NCBI GenBank assembly: GCA_024305745.1
Contig: JAHRBS010000003.1
Coordinates: 2,480,001-2,544,000, forward strand
Origin: Polyporus tsugae
Lineage: Eukaryota > Basidiomycota > Agaricomycetes > Polyporales > Polyporaceae
Reading direction: 5' to 3'
Length of the DNA stretch: 64,000 nt
Shown here in pieces: positions 1 to 13,008 of this stretch. The notes beneath the pieces were generated by a model that was given only the letters and a program-made list of their open reading frames with translations, searched no databases and had not been told where the DNA came from. Both the position numbers and the translations under genes were made by a program. Every line of letters begins with the position of its first letter. Positions within the stretch are counted from its first letter, which is position 1.

Positions 1-263
1 CCACGCCTGCAGCAGAAGCCACTGCAAAGTCCGAAGGTACGTTCTCAGACTACGTAGCCCGAGCCTCTCCGTGGGACGCTGACTCGTGGTCTTGTCATGC
101 CACTCTCATATCGCTTTATCCCAACTTACATGCTGCGCTCGTGCTCGTGTCCGTGGGTGTGCTTCTGGGCGTGCCCGTTCGCCTTACACCCCTGGTCTGA
201 CTGCCACATCCACATCGACTTCCACGTCTTCACGTCGGCGCACCTGCACACGTACATACCGCC

Positions 264-1503
264 ATGTCCGTCACAGAGCCCCAGCCGCCGGAACCTTCCG
301 TCATCACGGTCGATGTCAAGAAGGAAGACGAGGAGCCGCAGAACGAGCTGACGACGAAGTTCACCGACACCGAGTGGAAGGCCGTCAAGGAGCTGCGCGT
401 ACGTCTCCCCCCTCCCTCTGTGCATCGTTCCCCCCGACCATCGTCTGACGTGCGTCTCACCTCTTGCCCAGGCCCAGCTCCCGAGCGTCTTCGAGAAAGC
501 GTACCCCGACACGCACCCCGCGCCGTCGTCCATCACGATCTGGGGCATCAAGCTCTCCCCGACGGCGCCGTCGGCCAAGGCGTCCGTGATCCTCGTCAAG
601 TTCCTGCGCGCACGCACCCTCGTCGTGGGCGACGCGGCGGAAATGCTCGTCGCGACGCTCAAGTGGCGTGCGGAGGTCGACGTCGACGCGATCATGCAGG
701 AGGAGTTCGACCAGGATGTGTTCGGGCGGCTCGGGAAGGTGTACGGGAAGGACAAAGACGGGCGGCCTGTCGCGTGGAACCTTTATGGGGAGGTGAAGGA
801 CATGAAGGCGGTGTTTGGGGACACGCAGAAGTTTATCAGGTGCGTCTCTGTCTCTGTCTCTGTCTGCGGGAGGGGGTGAGGGCGTGGATGGCGCGTGCCG
901 AAGGTGTGCTGAACGGGTGCTGACGGAGTTGTATGCGAAGGTGGCGCGTGCAGTTCATGGAGCAGAGTATCGCGTTCCTCGACTTCGAGACGATCGACCA
1001 GATGGTCCAGATCCACGGTACGTCTGCCTTGCCATCACTATGTCATCATTGACCCATTGTTCCCCGGAACATGGTGTCCGTAATAGACTACGAGGGCGTC
1101 AGTCTGACGCAGCGCGACGCGGCGCAGAAAGCGGCCGCGAAGGAGGCGACGACCATCTTCCAGAACCACTACCCCGAGTTCCTGGTGCGTCCTCCCTTCC
1201 CCTCCCCCTCTGTCTCTTTGCCTCAGAGTCCGCCCGCTGACGCTTCTCCCGCGATCTTCTCCCGCGCTGCTCGTCATCTTCGCCTTTGTGCTTATCGCGC
1301 CACAGTCGCGTAAGTTCTTCATCAACGTGCCGACGCTGCTCACGTGGGTCTTCTGGCTGTTCAAGCCGCTCATCTCGGCCGCGACGCTCGCGAAGATGAA
1401 CGTCGTCGGCACGGGCGCGAAGACGATTGGTGCGGAGCTGTCGCAGGTCATCGACGTGAAGGAGCTGCCCAAGAAGTATGGCGGCGAGGCGGAGGATTTC
1501 TGA
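264..1503 (+). CDS. sfh5: Sec14-like phosphatidylinositol transfer protein, Sfh5 type
   Basis: Spliced by eye into five exons: 264-398, 472-839, 941-1017, 1087-1184 and 1306-1503. All introns are GT-AG and the product is 291 aa, close to yeast Sfh5 (294 aa). The N-terminus is acidic and Pro-rich. A CRAL-TRIO N-like region follows (FLRARTLVV, then MLVATLKWR), and a CRAL-TRIO lipid-binding domain fills the rest, including NVPTLLTWVFWLFKPLI, the strand/helix that gates the lipid pocket in Sec14 proteins. Family knowledge: Sfh5 is a non-classical Sec14 protein that exchanges phosphatidylinositol at the ER and plasma membrane, and yeast Sfh5 can bind haem. The start is the first ATG that keeps the frame into exon 2. 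The CRAL-TRIO assignment is firm; the Sfh5 subfamily rests on length and overall pattern. Confidence 0.85.
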
Positions 1504-1874
1504 GTACTCCTTCAGAGTACTTAATTGGGTTGGGAGCATCGAGTTGCGCTCGAGGATGTGCGCTCGTAATGTGGGGCGCACTGACTTGCGGGCTCGGTGC
1601 GTCTGTGTTTTCATTTATAGCGTTATAGTTTTGGATACCGTTGTACGATAGTTGTGGTCTCTTCATACCCGGAGCTTGCAGGCTTACATTGTCATCCACT
1701 CCTTCATGATTATCTTCCTTAACCTCCCCTCATTACTCAATTCTACGCACCGGCTTTATCTCAACTCACAATGGCGCAGAAGACATGGAGAATGCAAAGG
1801 AGATAATTAACTAATGAACAATAGAAATACAGCCCGATACGACGATACAAAGACGACAACAAATCCGGAATCCG
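1504..1874. other. Shared 3' intergenic region
   Basis: Sfh5 (plus) and histone H3 (minus) converge here. The stretch is AT-richer than the genes, as expected for 3' UTRs. No further gene was seen. Confidence 0.6.
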
Positions 1875-2423
<549 letters not shown>

Positions 2424-2781
2424 TGCTGATAGAGTGGTAGTGCGTTGGTAGCGGTGGTGATGTGCGGTTGAAAAGTGTGCGCAAAGGTGGCGAAGGGCGG
2501 GTGGATGGAGGAGGAGTGAGCGCTGTGAGCGGGTGGATATATAGGGGCGCGACGCGCGAGCATCACGTGCAGACGCGAATGCGTTTAACGCCGATCAACA
2601 AGATTAAGGTTCATTGCACGTGATGTGCCACAGACGTGTCCCATATAAGCAGCCGCGGGGCGGGAGCTTCTTTCGTTCGATCCCCCGTTTACCTCCGCCT
2701 GCCTGCTGCTGCACTCGACTCCTCGTTGATAACAACTAAACCTCTCGCAACTCCACCAAATCAACCAACTACTTCACCAAC
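2424..2781. promoter_or_regulatory. Bidirectional histone H3-H4 promoter
   Basis: This 358-bp interval separates the start codons of H3 (minus) and H4 (plus). It holds an ATATATA box at 2537-2543 on the H3 side and CATATAAG at 2642-2649 on the H4 side. Between them are two mirror-image 10-mers around an E-box core, ATCACGTGCA at 2562-2571 and TGCACGTGAT at 2615-2624. The layout suggests co-regulation of the pair by a CACGTG-binding bHLH factor. That role is inference; the motifs are seen directly. Confidence 0.75.
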
Positions 2782-3432
<651 letters not shown>

Positions 3433-4242
3433 AGGGCGTCTCTGTAGGGTATATGTGTCGGACTCTCTTCGGTGTATTATAATTTAGTGTATAACAGGAG
3501 CTCGCGTAATGGCCATTGTCTGATGCCGCGAAGGATACGCGTGATTGAGGAGTGAAGAATCTCGGAGCAGCTGTGCTTCCCGCTTTGATAGCCATTCAGT
3601 CAGTGCTCTGCCAGAGTCTATTTCCACTTGCTTCTTCCTCGTCCGTGTTCTCCAGCTGCCCACAATGGGGGCCCATTTCTGTCTCTCCTTTGCAGCTTCT
3701 CTGGCCTCGATCGGGGCGCATGGGCGCGGTTCTTGTCTAATCGCCTGCGGCAAGGCGTTGGATGTCTGCGATTGCGCGGCCGCTACGGTGATTTCTCTGG
3801 GATTCCTGCCTACGCGACGTATCGGTCCACGTCGTCAAATACCCCTCCATCCGCCTTGGGAAGTCTGCAGGCCCCCGTCGCCGGTAATTCTCCGTCCTTG
3901 GTCCATTCTGCTGGCCCCGGGGCCCCACGTTCGGATCCTCCTCTTGCCATTGCCCAACCATTGGTCCCCCCCGGTCCACCCTCGCACCCCCGTGCGCCCC
4001 TCCGTGGCCCCGTCAGTCACACTGCTCACCCAATCTCCCTCTACGCATCCGAGCCCACGCCTTTAGACTCAGTTGTCCGAATTTCTACGACTTTCTTCTT
4101 CGCTTCTTCTTCCCCTCCTCCCTCTCCTACTTCCCTACTCCCTCTGCCCTCGTCTCTCCTCCCTTTTCCCCCGCATCGCCCTCTACTCAAACAAACCCTC
4201 ACGACCATCCTCAACCACGGCCTGACAGCCTCCCGTACGATC

Positions 4243-5560
4243 ATGCCCATCCAACTCCCCACCGAAACTCTGCACGCCATCTTCGAGAACCTTTCCCCCT
4301 CCTCCCTCGCCATCGTCACCCGCACATCCGACCGTTTCCGCCTCGTCGCCGAGCGTATCCTCTATGCCTCCATTGTCATACAGGAGTCGCTGCCGCGCGA
4401 CACCCCAATGCCTAGACGCACCCACAACTGCGCGTCCACGCTCCTCGCGCGCCCCCACCTGGCCGAGGTCGTCCGCAAATTTTCCGTCCGATGGCAGACA
4501 GATCTAGGGCCGCGCGACGAATACCTGCCCGCGGTCGCGCCGGTGCTGCGCGTCCTGAATGGCGCGCTCCGCACACTCGCCGCGCTCGAGCAGCTCGACC
4601 TCGCGCTCGGGCTCGCCGGCGCGCCCCTCGACGCGCACGCAGTTCTCGACGGCTGCGCGTTCCCCGCCCTCCGCGTGTTCTCCCTAAGCGGCGTCGGCCG
4701 CGGCGCGCTCTCGCCCAAGCTCTACCAGGGCCCGAGCGTGTCGCTCGCGTGGTTCCTCGCGCACACGCTATCGGTCGAGCGCCTGCACCTGCTCGATAGC
4801 TACGAGCCGCTGGTGCTACCCGCGGGCGCACTCGCGCACCTGCAGGTCTTCCGCGGGAGCGCAATCGCCGCCGCGAGCGTGCTCCCCGGGCGGCCGGTGT
4901 GTCTGCTCGGACTCGTCGGGCACGAGTTCATCACGGAGCAGGACCTGGAGCGCATCGCGAGTTCGCGCTCGCCGATCCGCTGGCTCGACCTCAGCCTCAT
5001 GAGCGTCACCCCGCTGCTCCTCCGCGATATATCGAGGCACCTCGGCGGCGCGGTCGAAGTGCTCAAGGTCAAGCTCGCGCTGCGGCACACCCTGCACTTC
5101 GCGCTCTCCGGCATCGTAAGTACCCCCCCATCTCTCTCTTCTCCCTAACTGCTTCGGTCCCCGTTTGCGCCGCATATGCGTCCCGTCCTTACCTTCTCCC
5201 TTGCCCCCCTCCTCCCTCTTCCCCATGCTCCTCCACATCCATACCCTCCCTTTCCCCCCCTACCCGCCGAACCTCTCCTCCCAACCGCTCTAGAGCCTCC
5301 TCGCCGGGCTGTCGCCCGTGCTCGGCGCGTTCCCTGCGCTGCGCCAGCTCGACCTCTCGCCGACGTCCGTCGACGGCGTCGGGCGCGGCAACGCGCTCGA
5401 GGAGAGCGCGCTCTGCACGACCTGGGCGCGCGCGTGCCCCGCCCTCCGCCACGTCGTCTTCCCCAGCAGGGCCGAGTGGCGCCGCGACCCCCACAGCGGG
5501 GCCTCGGACGTATGGGCCGCTGACCCCGGCGCAGGCGCGACGGTATGGACCAGGTACTAG
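4243..5560 (+). CDS. F-box / leucine-rich-repeat-like protein
   Basis: Two exons, 4243-5115 and 5294-5560, joined by a GT-AG intron, encode 379 aa. The N-terminus (PTETLHAIFENLSPSSLAIV, then RLVAERILY) matches the F-box-like motif that opens many Agaricomycete F-box proteins. The remainder is Leu-rich with irregular repeats (LEQLDLALGL, LRVFSLSG, VERLHLLDSYEPL, IRWLDLSLMSV, LRQLDLSPTSVDG). Such proteins recruit substrates to SCF (Skp1-Cullin-F-box) ubiquitin ligases; the target cannot be read from the sequence. The open frame runs upstream to 3628, but that part is low-complexity Pro/Ser, is probably 5' UTR, and the F-box starts directly after the ATG at 4243. Confidence 0.75.
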
Positions 5561-6515
5561 GGTGTGGAATTTGGTGCCTACTCAGTTCCGGCCGGTTGGG
5601 TCTGTTTGTTCGTCCTGATAGCATCTGCCGCGGCCGCGACGATGGCGATGACGGCGATGCGCACCATAGGTGGGGGAGGTGGTGGTGGTGGTGGTAGATC
5701 CCGTCTGGTCTGGTCAGGTCACAGAGAGGTACGAGGAAGATGTAGAGGTGGGGTTGAGTTTAGGTCCGCGATGCGAAGGTCGAAGAGAGGAAAGCCGAAG
5801 GAGCCCCCACTGGCATTTCTGCACAGTGCGTCCCCAGCTCTAGTATTCGACCCGTCCACGCTGATACGAACGTCCATAGGTCCCCAATCGCATACGCGCG
5901 ATTTTTACTTTGCACATCCCATAGCCACGCACCAAGACTCCATGGCACTCGATGGCATCGTCTCCTTGTTCACATCACGTCCACGCAACCGCGAACAGCA
6001 AACATGTATTCCTACTTACATTCCCATTTACACACACACATCTGGCCCCTCGCATGCATTGTATTTATGGCACACACATCACACCGGTACCACAAACAAA
6101 CACCGTAATTTCGCAAGCTCTCGGCCGCCGCTGATCGCATAACATTACGCCCGTCACTCGCTCCCCTCTCTCTCCGCTCGCTTCGACAGACCAGACCGAT
6201 CCACCCGTACGGTATCATGAACGAACCTAGGCACAACTGGCTGCGCCGTGCGTACACACAAGCTTAAGTCCTGGGGTATGTGGGTCCGTTGTGTGTCCAG
6301 GTTGTGTCCGCTGTCGCGCCGTCTCCGCGCACACAGCCTGAGAAGGGCGCACCCGAAACGGCCTGAGGAACTGAGACAGAAGGAGCGTACAGTACCCCGT
6401 ACCCCGTGCTGGGTAAGGTTCACTCACACCCCCGGTACTTGATAACGACACGCAGAAGAACACTGAGAGAGCATTAGTCACGTTCTTCTGGTACGAGCTA
6501 GTGCTGGCGAGGCAG
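5561..6515. other. Intergenic region, no gene seen
   Basis: It contains a short GGT-rich microsatellite near 5669-5697. Only short overlapping open frames without family features are present. Part is probably the 3' UTR of the F-box gene. Confidence 0.5.
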
Positions 6516-6541
6516 TACTATCACGGAACCAGTGTTGCAAT
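6516..6541 (+). repeat. Left terminal inverted repeat
   Basis: It pairs perfectly with 7620-7645 in inverse orientation. The match stops abruptly on both sides. Confidence 0.85.
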
Positions 6542-7619
6542 CGCAACAGAGTTGCAATTTCGACACTTTTCCCTCGATATCTCCGAAACCGCTGACCACA
6601 CACATTCCATATTTTATGACAATGTATTACATATATGAATAAAGATCCTTCTAGAGTTTGGTGAGCCTACAAGCTGAACTGGTTTCAAAACCGAGGAAAC
6701 AAGAGCCCAAATGAGGAGCGCCCGAGGGCGCTCCTCCTCGGCTGAAGTCCCATATCCCCCGCCAGTCTCGAAAATGCTATTGAGGCCTCATGACCATTCA
6801 AGCATTCTATTTCACAACCTCCGACGTTTTTCCTGGACGAGACAGGGCTTAGGTGAAGGATGTGGTGGTGGACGGAGAACGAGCGTGACAATCAGCCACA
6901 GTGCACGTCGGTGGCGCGTCGGTGCTTCAAAGTACGGGCTGCCGACGTCGGCACGATCCGCACTCCCCACAGCAACTTACAAGGCCAGAGGACGTCCAAC
7001 CGCTGGTGCGCTTCAGCCGCCTTCGTCCCAGGGCCAGCCGCTCATGGCCCGGACGAAGAAGAAGACGGCCGAGAACATTGAGGCTGGCTATTTAAGGTAC
7101 GCTGTCATTCCCTTCCCAACCTTCATCCGTACGTTTACCCCACTCGGAGTTCACCTTTACATACCCATTCCCTCCTATTCACCCCTCCTTTGGCTACAAC
7201 CACGCTCCTTCCACGCCGTAATTTTGTCCCTTCCATGCATACTAATGGTGATACTCTAAGATTTATAATCTGTATGTACATACAATACTTAGTATATCCG
7301 AGTGCAATGCTGCCTACCGCGGGCATAGCATCCTCCTGCTGCTGCCACAGTGCTGCGTGCTCGAAGTCCGCTCGGCCGGTTGGTCGGACTTTGGATTGGT
7401 CAGTAGAACGCCCGTGACAAGAGGCGTTACGAGCGCTACATGGGCGTTTAGCGGTTGCAACACTGTTGCGACAGTGTCTGCCTTCTGGGCCTCACGAACA
7501 CCCTTTCATCACAAAATAAAATACATAGGCTTAGAGAGTAGGAGCAGGAGATTAAATCCCGGCCCTTCCGGGGGCAAACCGTTGGGAACTGGCGGATACA
7601 CCTGAGGCGGAGTCCAGCA

Positions 7620-7645
7620 ATTGCAACACTGGTTCCGTGATAGTA
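7620..7645 (-). repeat. Right terminal inverted repeat
   Basis: It is the perfect inverse copy of 6516-6541 and is flanked outside by TACGAG. Confidence 0.85.
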
Positions 7646-8063
7646 TACGAGAGCAGCTCGCGGAGTAAAAGGAAGCTGCGAGGGCGGAAGTGATCGAAAT
7701 CGAGTATTTCGGGGTCCGGAACCAATAAGATAGGATTGCGAGTACAAACGATGACGACGTCCAGATACAGTCTTTGCGCAGGCGCGGAGCCCGCTCCGGG
7801 TCCGATACAGTATATGCACCGCATGCCACTAGGACAGCGGCGGTGTGAGAGAAAGGTCATCGGGCTAAGGTGAAGGGGGGGCACTAGGGAGGGGAGGCAT
7901 ATGGCGGATGAGAGGGTACGGGAAATAGTCTGTAGGCGATACATGTAAATATTGGGGGGTATACACATAACCGATGCATAAAAATCAAATCACAAGGGGG
8001 GGAGCGGATTGATGACGGAGCCGTCGCCGCGGCCGATCGAGCAGGGTTGGAATGGGCCGCCGT
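7646..8063. other. 3' flank of the RhoGAP gene, no gene seen
   Basis: It lies between the transposon-like element and the RhoGAP stop codon. Open frames here are short and unconserved in appearance. It probably includes the RhoGAP 3' UTR. Confidence 0.5.
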
Positions 8064-11000
8064 CTACTGCTCGTCGCCGTCGTCCACGAAAATGTCGGTG
8101 TAATGTTCGAGGATCGTCTCGACGGCCTGGAGGAGGCAGACACAGATACGAATACGAAGCAGCGGGACGTCAGCGAAGAAGCCCCAGCGCAACCCCGATG
8201 ATCTCACGGACCTTGTTCTGCAGCGAGGCGTCTGCCATGCCGTTCATCGCGCCGTTGAGCCCCTGCTGGCCGTAGCCGAACAGTGTAGGCCCGAAGACAA
8301 TCGCGAGGTTCTGCACGGACATCTGGTTCTGCACCTCGTGCTGAACGACTCTATTGCGACAGCGGGGCGCGAGGGGAGCGGGTGAGTAAGTGGGTGTCAC
8401 GGCGGAGAAATGTGCAATTTAAAAGAGGGTGGGGTGACTGACTTGTGCAGGTGGGCCATGAGGTACTTGAGCGTTGAGTAGTTCGCATCGGGGAGGGCGT
8501 TGACGCGCTCGTGCAATCGGATGTGCCTTGCCCGCTCGTTGTCGTTCCCTGCGCCGTCGGGTTGATGATTTAATTGGTTGGACGTTGGACATGACCAGGA
8601 CAGATGAGAGAAAGTCCGGGAAAAACATGCACAAAAGAAGATGAGAGCACGTTATACGGAGAAAAGACAGGCACTTACTTGCCGCGTCCATGAAGTCGGT
8701 ATGCTGGCTTGCAGTAAACAGCGGGTCCGGCAACTCGCGCAACCATAGCTTGAGCACACTCGTGACGTTGCTAATGTCAGACGTCCACTCGTCTGCCTCG
8801 AGATTCACCGAGTCCAGATCTGGTGCGGGGGATCAGCATTGTCATCAGACCCCAGCCCAAGACGCCAGGCGTTCGAACGGAAAAAGCGCGAAGCACCCAA
8901 GGCGTCACCGCCGACTCCTCGGACGCTCTGTTCCCAGGATGTTGGGATTCTCGAGTTCTAGGCGAGGAACGTAGACGCAACAGGGGATCTCGGAGGGAGA
9001 CGTACCTCGGTCAAGCTGGTTCTTCAGCTTCATGACCTTGCTGTGTGTTCCGCCAACACGGTAGATGCCCTGCTGGTCCAGGCCGTACTTCTCAATAACC
9101 TCGCAACACTTGGTGACAATCGGCGGAACATCGACGTCGTCCCGCACCATCTGGTCGGCGAGGTTGAGGCCAAACGTCGGCCGTCCCCTGTCAGATAGGT
9201 GTGCCTGCGCGAGGCTCGGTGAGCTGCCTGGGTGGTGAGACGGGATGGGCGGTAGCTACGGAAGGAATAAACGGCGAGTCAAGAAAGAACCAAGGTACGC
9301 GACATACGAAGCCTTCGTCTTGTGGACCGTTACGTCGTGGACCGCGATTGCTTTGGCCGCCGTGCGCGTAGACGTAGGATTGCATCCATGTCTTGAAGTC
9401 GGCCCGGTTGTCAATGGACTCCATCGTCGCTTTGAGACCGAGAACTGCACCCGAGCTGTAGATCTGCAAAAGACAAACGCCAGACTGCGGATGACGTACC
9501 ATGGTCGTCTTGAGGCTGCAGAATCGTGGCTTCATTGTGTATGATGCTCTCGCATAGGAACGCGTAGCGAGATAGGTGATACTGAGTGCCGAGATCGATT
9601 TCGTCTACACACTCTTTCAAAGCCTGCCGGAAAGCCACATTAGTCAACACACCACAGGCTCACGTCACGCGGCAGGCGAAGACGCACTCGAAGTATTCGT
9701 GGTAGCTGGAAGTTGAAATATTCTTGTCGGATAGTCTGGGTATCAGTCACCGCCTTGCGGTATGCGTCGGACGCGCCCGACATGCGCGCTCGGATATCGT
9801 CTTCTTGTCGTTGAATCTACATCATTCGCGCGCTCAACCCCTCATTTCCCGACGATAAGCTGATAAACATACATTCTGCGGGTTCCGGCCCTTGAGCAAC
9901 ATGCCTCCCTTGGCGACCGCCTTCCCGATGACCCGCTTGCCATTGACAGGGGATCGGCCCTGCAAGGCGTTATCCTTCAGCGACTCGCCCTCCTTCTGCA
10001 GTAACAGCCGCTCGAGTTCCTCCCCGGTCATGTCGAATCGCGCCTTCGTCTTCTCCGTTAATGATTCTGATTCTTGTAGCGCGCGCTCATATCGAGTTGC
10101 CAGCTCTTTCGTCTGTTTGCCGGGACAACGGGACGAGGTGAGACCCGGGGATGACGGGAGACGAACACCGAGCAACGGGGACACTGACCACTTTCCGGTT
10201 CTTGTCCACCTCCTTCACCAAGTTGTTGAGCTCCTCGCTCATCTCATTTAGCCGCGTCGCAAACCTCAGTCGGCTCTCCGCCATCCGCTCATGTGTCCCC
10301 ATCGACGCTTGCCACGCATTCACAAACGACCTGAATCGTGTCACATTAGCCCGCTCGCCGTCGTCCAGAAAGGTGCACAATCAAACTCACCCCGCCTTCC
10401 CGTCACTCGCTGCATATTCGGCTGATGTCGAGCGTGCGAGCTTCTGCATCTGCTTCCCGTACTCGTCCTCCAAGGCGGCGCGTCTCTTCAAGAATGCTGC
10501 AGCTTCCTATCCGGCACGGTGCATGTCCTCAGCGACTACATCCCTTTTCTGGATGCACCGGGACTCGGGGCACAAAAATGACCGCTCACCTTACATGACG
10601 CCATACTCTGCTTTATCCGGTCCAGAAGTAGGGGCACGCCGCACTGGGCATCGCGCGTACACAGCATCATCCCCACCAAGAGAGCCGCCCCATCCGTTCA
10701 TCCCCACAATGCAACGCGTCCGTCCACGGCAGATCAGCGAACACGACCCCAAATGAATGCACACAGTGAACCAAGCCAGAAAGAGAGCACTCACGTCCGT
10801 CTCGCACAGCGCACGCAAGATGTTCTCGTCGAAGCTCGGCTCGACCAGCGTCACCATGTCCATCGTGCTCACCGCCGTCTCCCCGTCGTCGCCCACGCTC
10901 GCGATCTCGGACTCGATGCTCACCCGCGGCGGCGCATAGCCGTGCCCCACCTCGCTCTGCGCCCCCATCGCCATCCCTCCCGCGCCCGCGCCGATCCCCG

Positions 11001-11349
11001 CCATCGGCCCCGCTGTACTCACGCCGTCTGCCCACCTGCCGGACCCCATACCCACACCAGACCCGGAGGCCAGCGGGGGGCGTGTGGCGCTCTCAACACT
11101 CGAGCGGCGGTGCGGCGAGGTGGACTTGGGCTTTGTCGGGGTCGGGGGGCCGCCTCCGTGCTCGTCGAACTGCTGCTGGGTTGAGTGGTGGTGGAGGGAC
11201 TCGGACGACGGGATGTAGTGCGGCATGCGCCCGTTGGTGTTGGTGCCCGCCCCGTTCCCGTTCCCGTGAGGCGTCCGAGGCGCCGCAACGTCCGACTCGC
11301 GGTCCGTGCCGTCCCAGGACGGGCGGGAGTGCAAGCCGTCTTCGCTCAT
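8064..11349 (-). CDS. F-BAR and RhoGAP domain protein (Rgd1-like)
   Basis: This multi-exon minus-strand gene starts at the ATG at 11349 and ends with DDGDEQ-stop at 8064-8066. The N-terminal exon is a Ser/Pro/Gly-rich linker followed by SFDENILRALCETDV. An F-BAR-like coiled region follows over about 10600-9400: KRRAALEDEYGKQMQKLA, the NEMSEELNNLVKEVDKNRK helix, YERALQESESLTEKTKARF and ECVDEIDLGTQYHLSRYAF. The C-terminal RhoGAP domain spans about 9180-8060, with VPPIVTKCCEVIEKYGLDQQ, arginine finger GIYRVGG, LKLWLRELPDPLF, LKYLMAHLH and QNLAIVFGPTLFG. Family role: curved-membrane binding plus inactivation of Rho GTPases, in polarity and cell-wall signalling. About ten introns were inferred; exact boundaries were not all fixed. 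Confidence 0.85.
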
Positions 11350-13008
11350 CTGAATCGCGTGCTGGGGGTGTGGGTGTGCTTATTCGTGCCGTGGGGTTCT
11401 GGAACGAATGCGTGCCGTGAGTTCCCTGGGGGGATGTCTTCTTCACCAGGCGGCCGTTGGACGGGTCGCTGCGCTGCGTCTAGCGACGTGCTTCTCGGGC
11501 TGTGGCGGTCGGTAACAGGGGGATGGGTAGTAGTAGTCTTTGTCGGGCTAGCCGTGGTGCCGTCCGGCGCAGGAGGTGCGGTGGGCGTAGAGATGGACCC
11601 TCGGGGTGCAGGGCGGGGCAGAGAGCCGTCGTCGAGAGCGGCGGGGCGGAGGGGAGGCGGGGAACGGGAGAAATGAAGAGAGACGAGAGGCACTCGCACT
11701 CGCCTGAGATCGCCCCCACGCAGATCTGCTTATGTCACCCGTCTATTTCCGGACATCGTGGTTACCGCCACCGACGTCGTCCAATTCTTGGCTTCACCAG
11801 GCTTCATGATCGAGGTCCGCACAGGGCCGCATTCCGCCACCAACGATCCGACATGTTTGTCCATGCCTCTGCCAATTTTGTCTTGAAAACGAAAACGTTC
11901 ACAACAGACAGCAGCGTCAATCGATCAACTTCAGACGCGCGTGTGAGACGAGTATAGACGGGCACCGCCCAAAATCCTGCAGAGGGAAAATCGTGGTATT
12001 TTCCCGGATAGCCCTACCTCTCCAGTAAATTCTGCGTGGTGGGATATCGACCTCTGTGTTCCATTCAGTGGACCTATTGTCAATGGGGAATATTAGCCTT
12101 TCACGCCACATGGGTAAACACGTTAGAAAGGTGAAAAGTTCGACACCACTTTCCCTTTATATATATTCTGTCGGGGAAAGTTAACCTCTCCCGCATGTTT
12201 CCCCTACTCCATTCGAGCAAGCTGATATTTTTCGTGTGTTTCCCCTTGTCCTGTCAAAGGATTCCTTTCACCACTTCAGAAATCTGGAGTAACAACATGG
12301 TAAAGGTATCCAATCGCCTAGTTGTAAATTGGTGTTGATTCTCTGAGAAAGGTAGCACGGGGTGCCGCATATCAGGGTAATGCCCCCTATATTGCGGTAT
12401 AGATTACGGTAGGGATCCTTTGAATACCCTTACCATCCTTTGCCATAGCGATCGTAAAGCCCTTTGTAGACCTGTCGTAAAGAGCGGCGCTTACGGTGAA
12501 AGGGGTGCACAGGCTATTTGATCACAAGGAGGTATTACGCCGGTCATTGCGGCGGAGCATGGTAAAGACATTCGGACTTATTCTACCGTACTCTCTACAG
12601 TAGTTCGAGCGAAGTATCCTGATTTGCACCTAGTGTAGGACTATCCGGGCAAATACATTGAATTTTCCTCAGTCAGATTCCAGGCGGTGCCCGTCGTGAT
12701 CGCTGCTCGCATCTATGTACTTTTGATCACATCATCAGTAACTCGTACATGCCCCTGGACGACTTTACACTACATGCGCGGGTGCTAAGTTAGTAGTGCA
12801 GGTATACGATGTCAAGGTTTGTATGTGGTGCAAGTGCAATGGCAAATAATGATAGCAATGTGGGAGCGATAGCGAATAATGCATGGTGTATGTGGTGTGC
12901 GAAGAATATAAACGCGTGGTGTAAGTTGAAACTTGAAATCGATCGTCGAGGTCGTCATCATGATCGCAGCCAACGAAAGCGTGTCTCCAGGAGTCTGGAC
13001 CCTGGAGC
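11350..13008. other. 1.66-kb intergenic region, no gene seen
   Basis: It carries the promoter of the RhoGAP gene at its left and the 3' flank of the ZIP gene at its right. The central 11.9-12.75 kb is AT-richer, with recurrent GTAAAG and CCCTTACC motifs, and may be an old repeat, but no terminal repeats or coding domain were found. Confidence 0.45.

Larger units (their letters stand above)
6516..7645. mobile_element. Non-autonomous DNA transposon with 26-bp terminal inverted repeats
   Basis: The bases at 6516-6541 and 7620-7645 are perfect reverse complements over 26 bp (left arm begins TACTATCACGGAACCAGTGT). Both ends carry an outer TA, which fits a TA target-site duplication as made by Tc1/mariner-type elements with a 24-bp TIR beginning CTATCACGG. 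Further GTTGCAA/TTGCGAC motifs lie just inside both ends (6541-6555 and 7453-7472), as subterminal repeats do. The interior encodes no recognisable transposase. A short frame from 7044 (MARTKKKTAENIEAGYLR) ends at a possible splice donor and is unassigned. The superfamily is inferred from the TA only. Confidence 0.65.

Noticed and set aside
1..263. A possible 3' exon fragment at 1-38 (reads TPAAEATAKSEG, then a GT donor-like site).
   Set aside because: Too short, no start or partner exon in the window, and composition is uninformative.
126..755. A 209-codon open frame on the minus strand.
   Set aside because: Antisense of the Sfh5-type gene; no motif, and GC-rich coding sequence commonly leaves such antisense frames open.
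3628..4242. In-frame upstream extension of the F-box gene.
   Set aside because: Pro/Ser/Leu-rich with no domain, and the F-box begins right after the ATG at 4243; more likely 5' UTR.
9892..10756. Plus-strand open frames of 119-201 codons.
   Set aside because: Antisense of the F-BAR exons of the RhoGAP gene.
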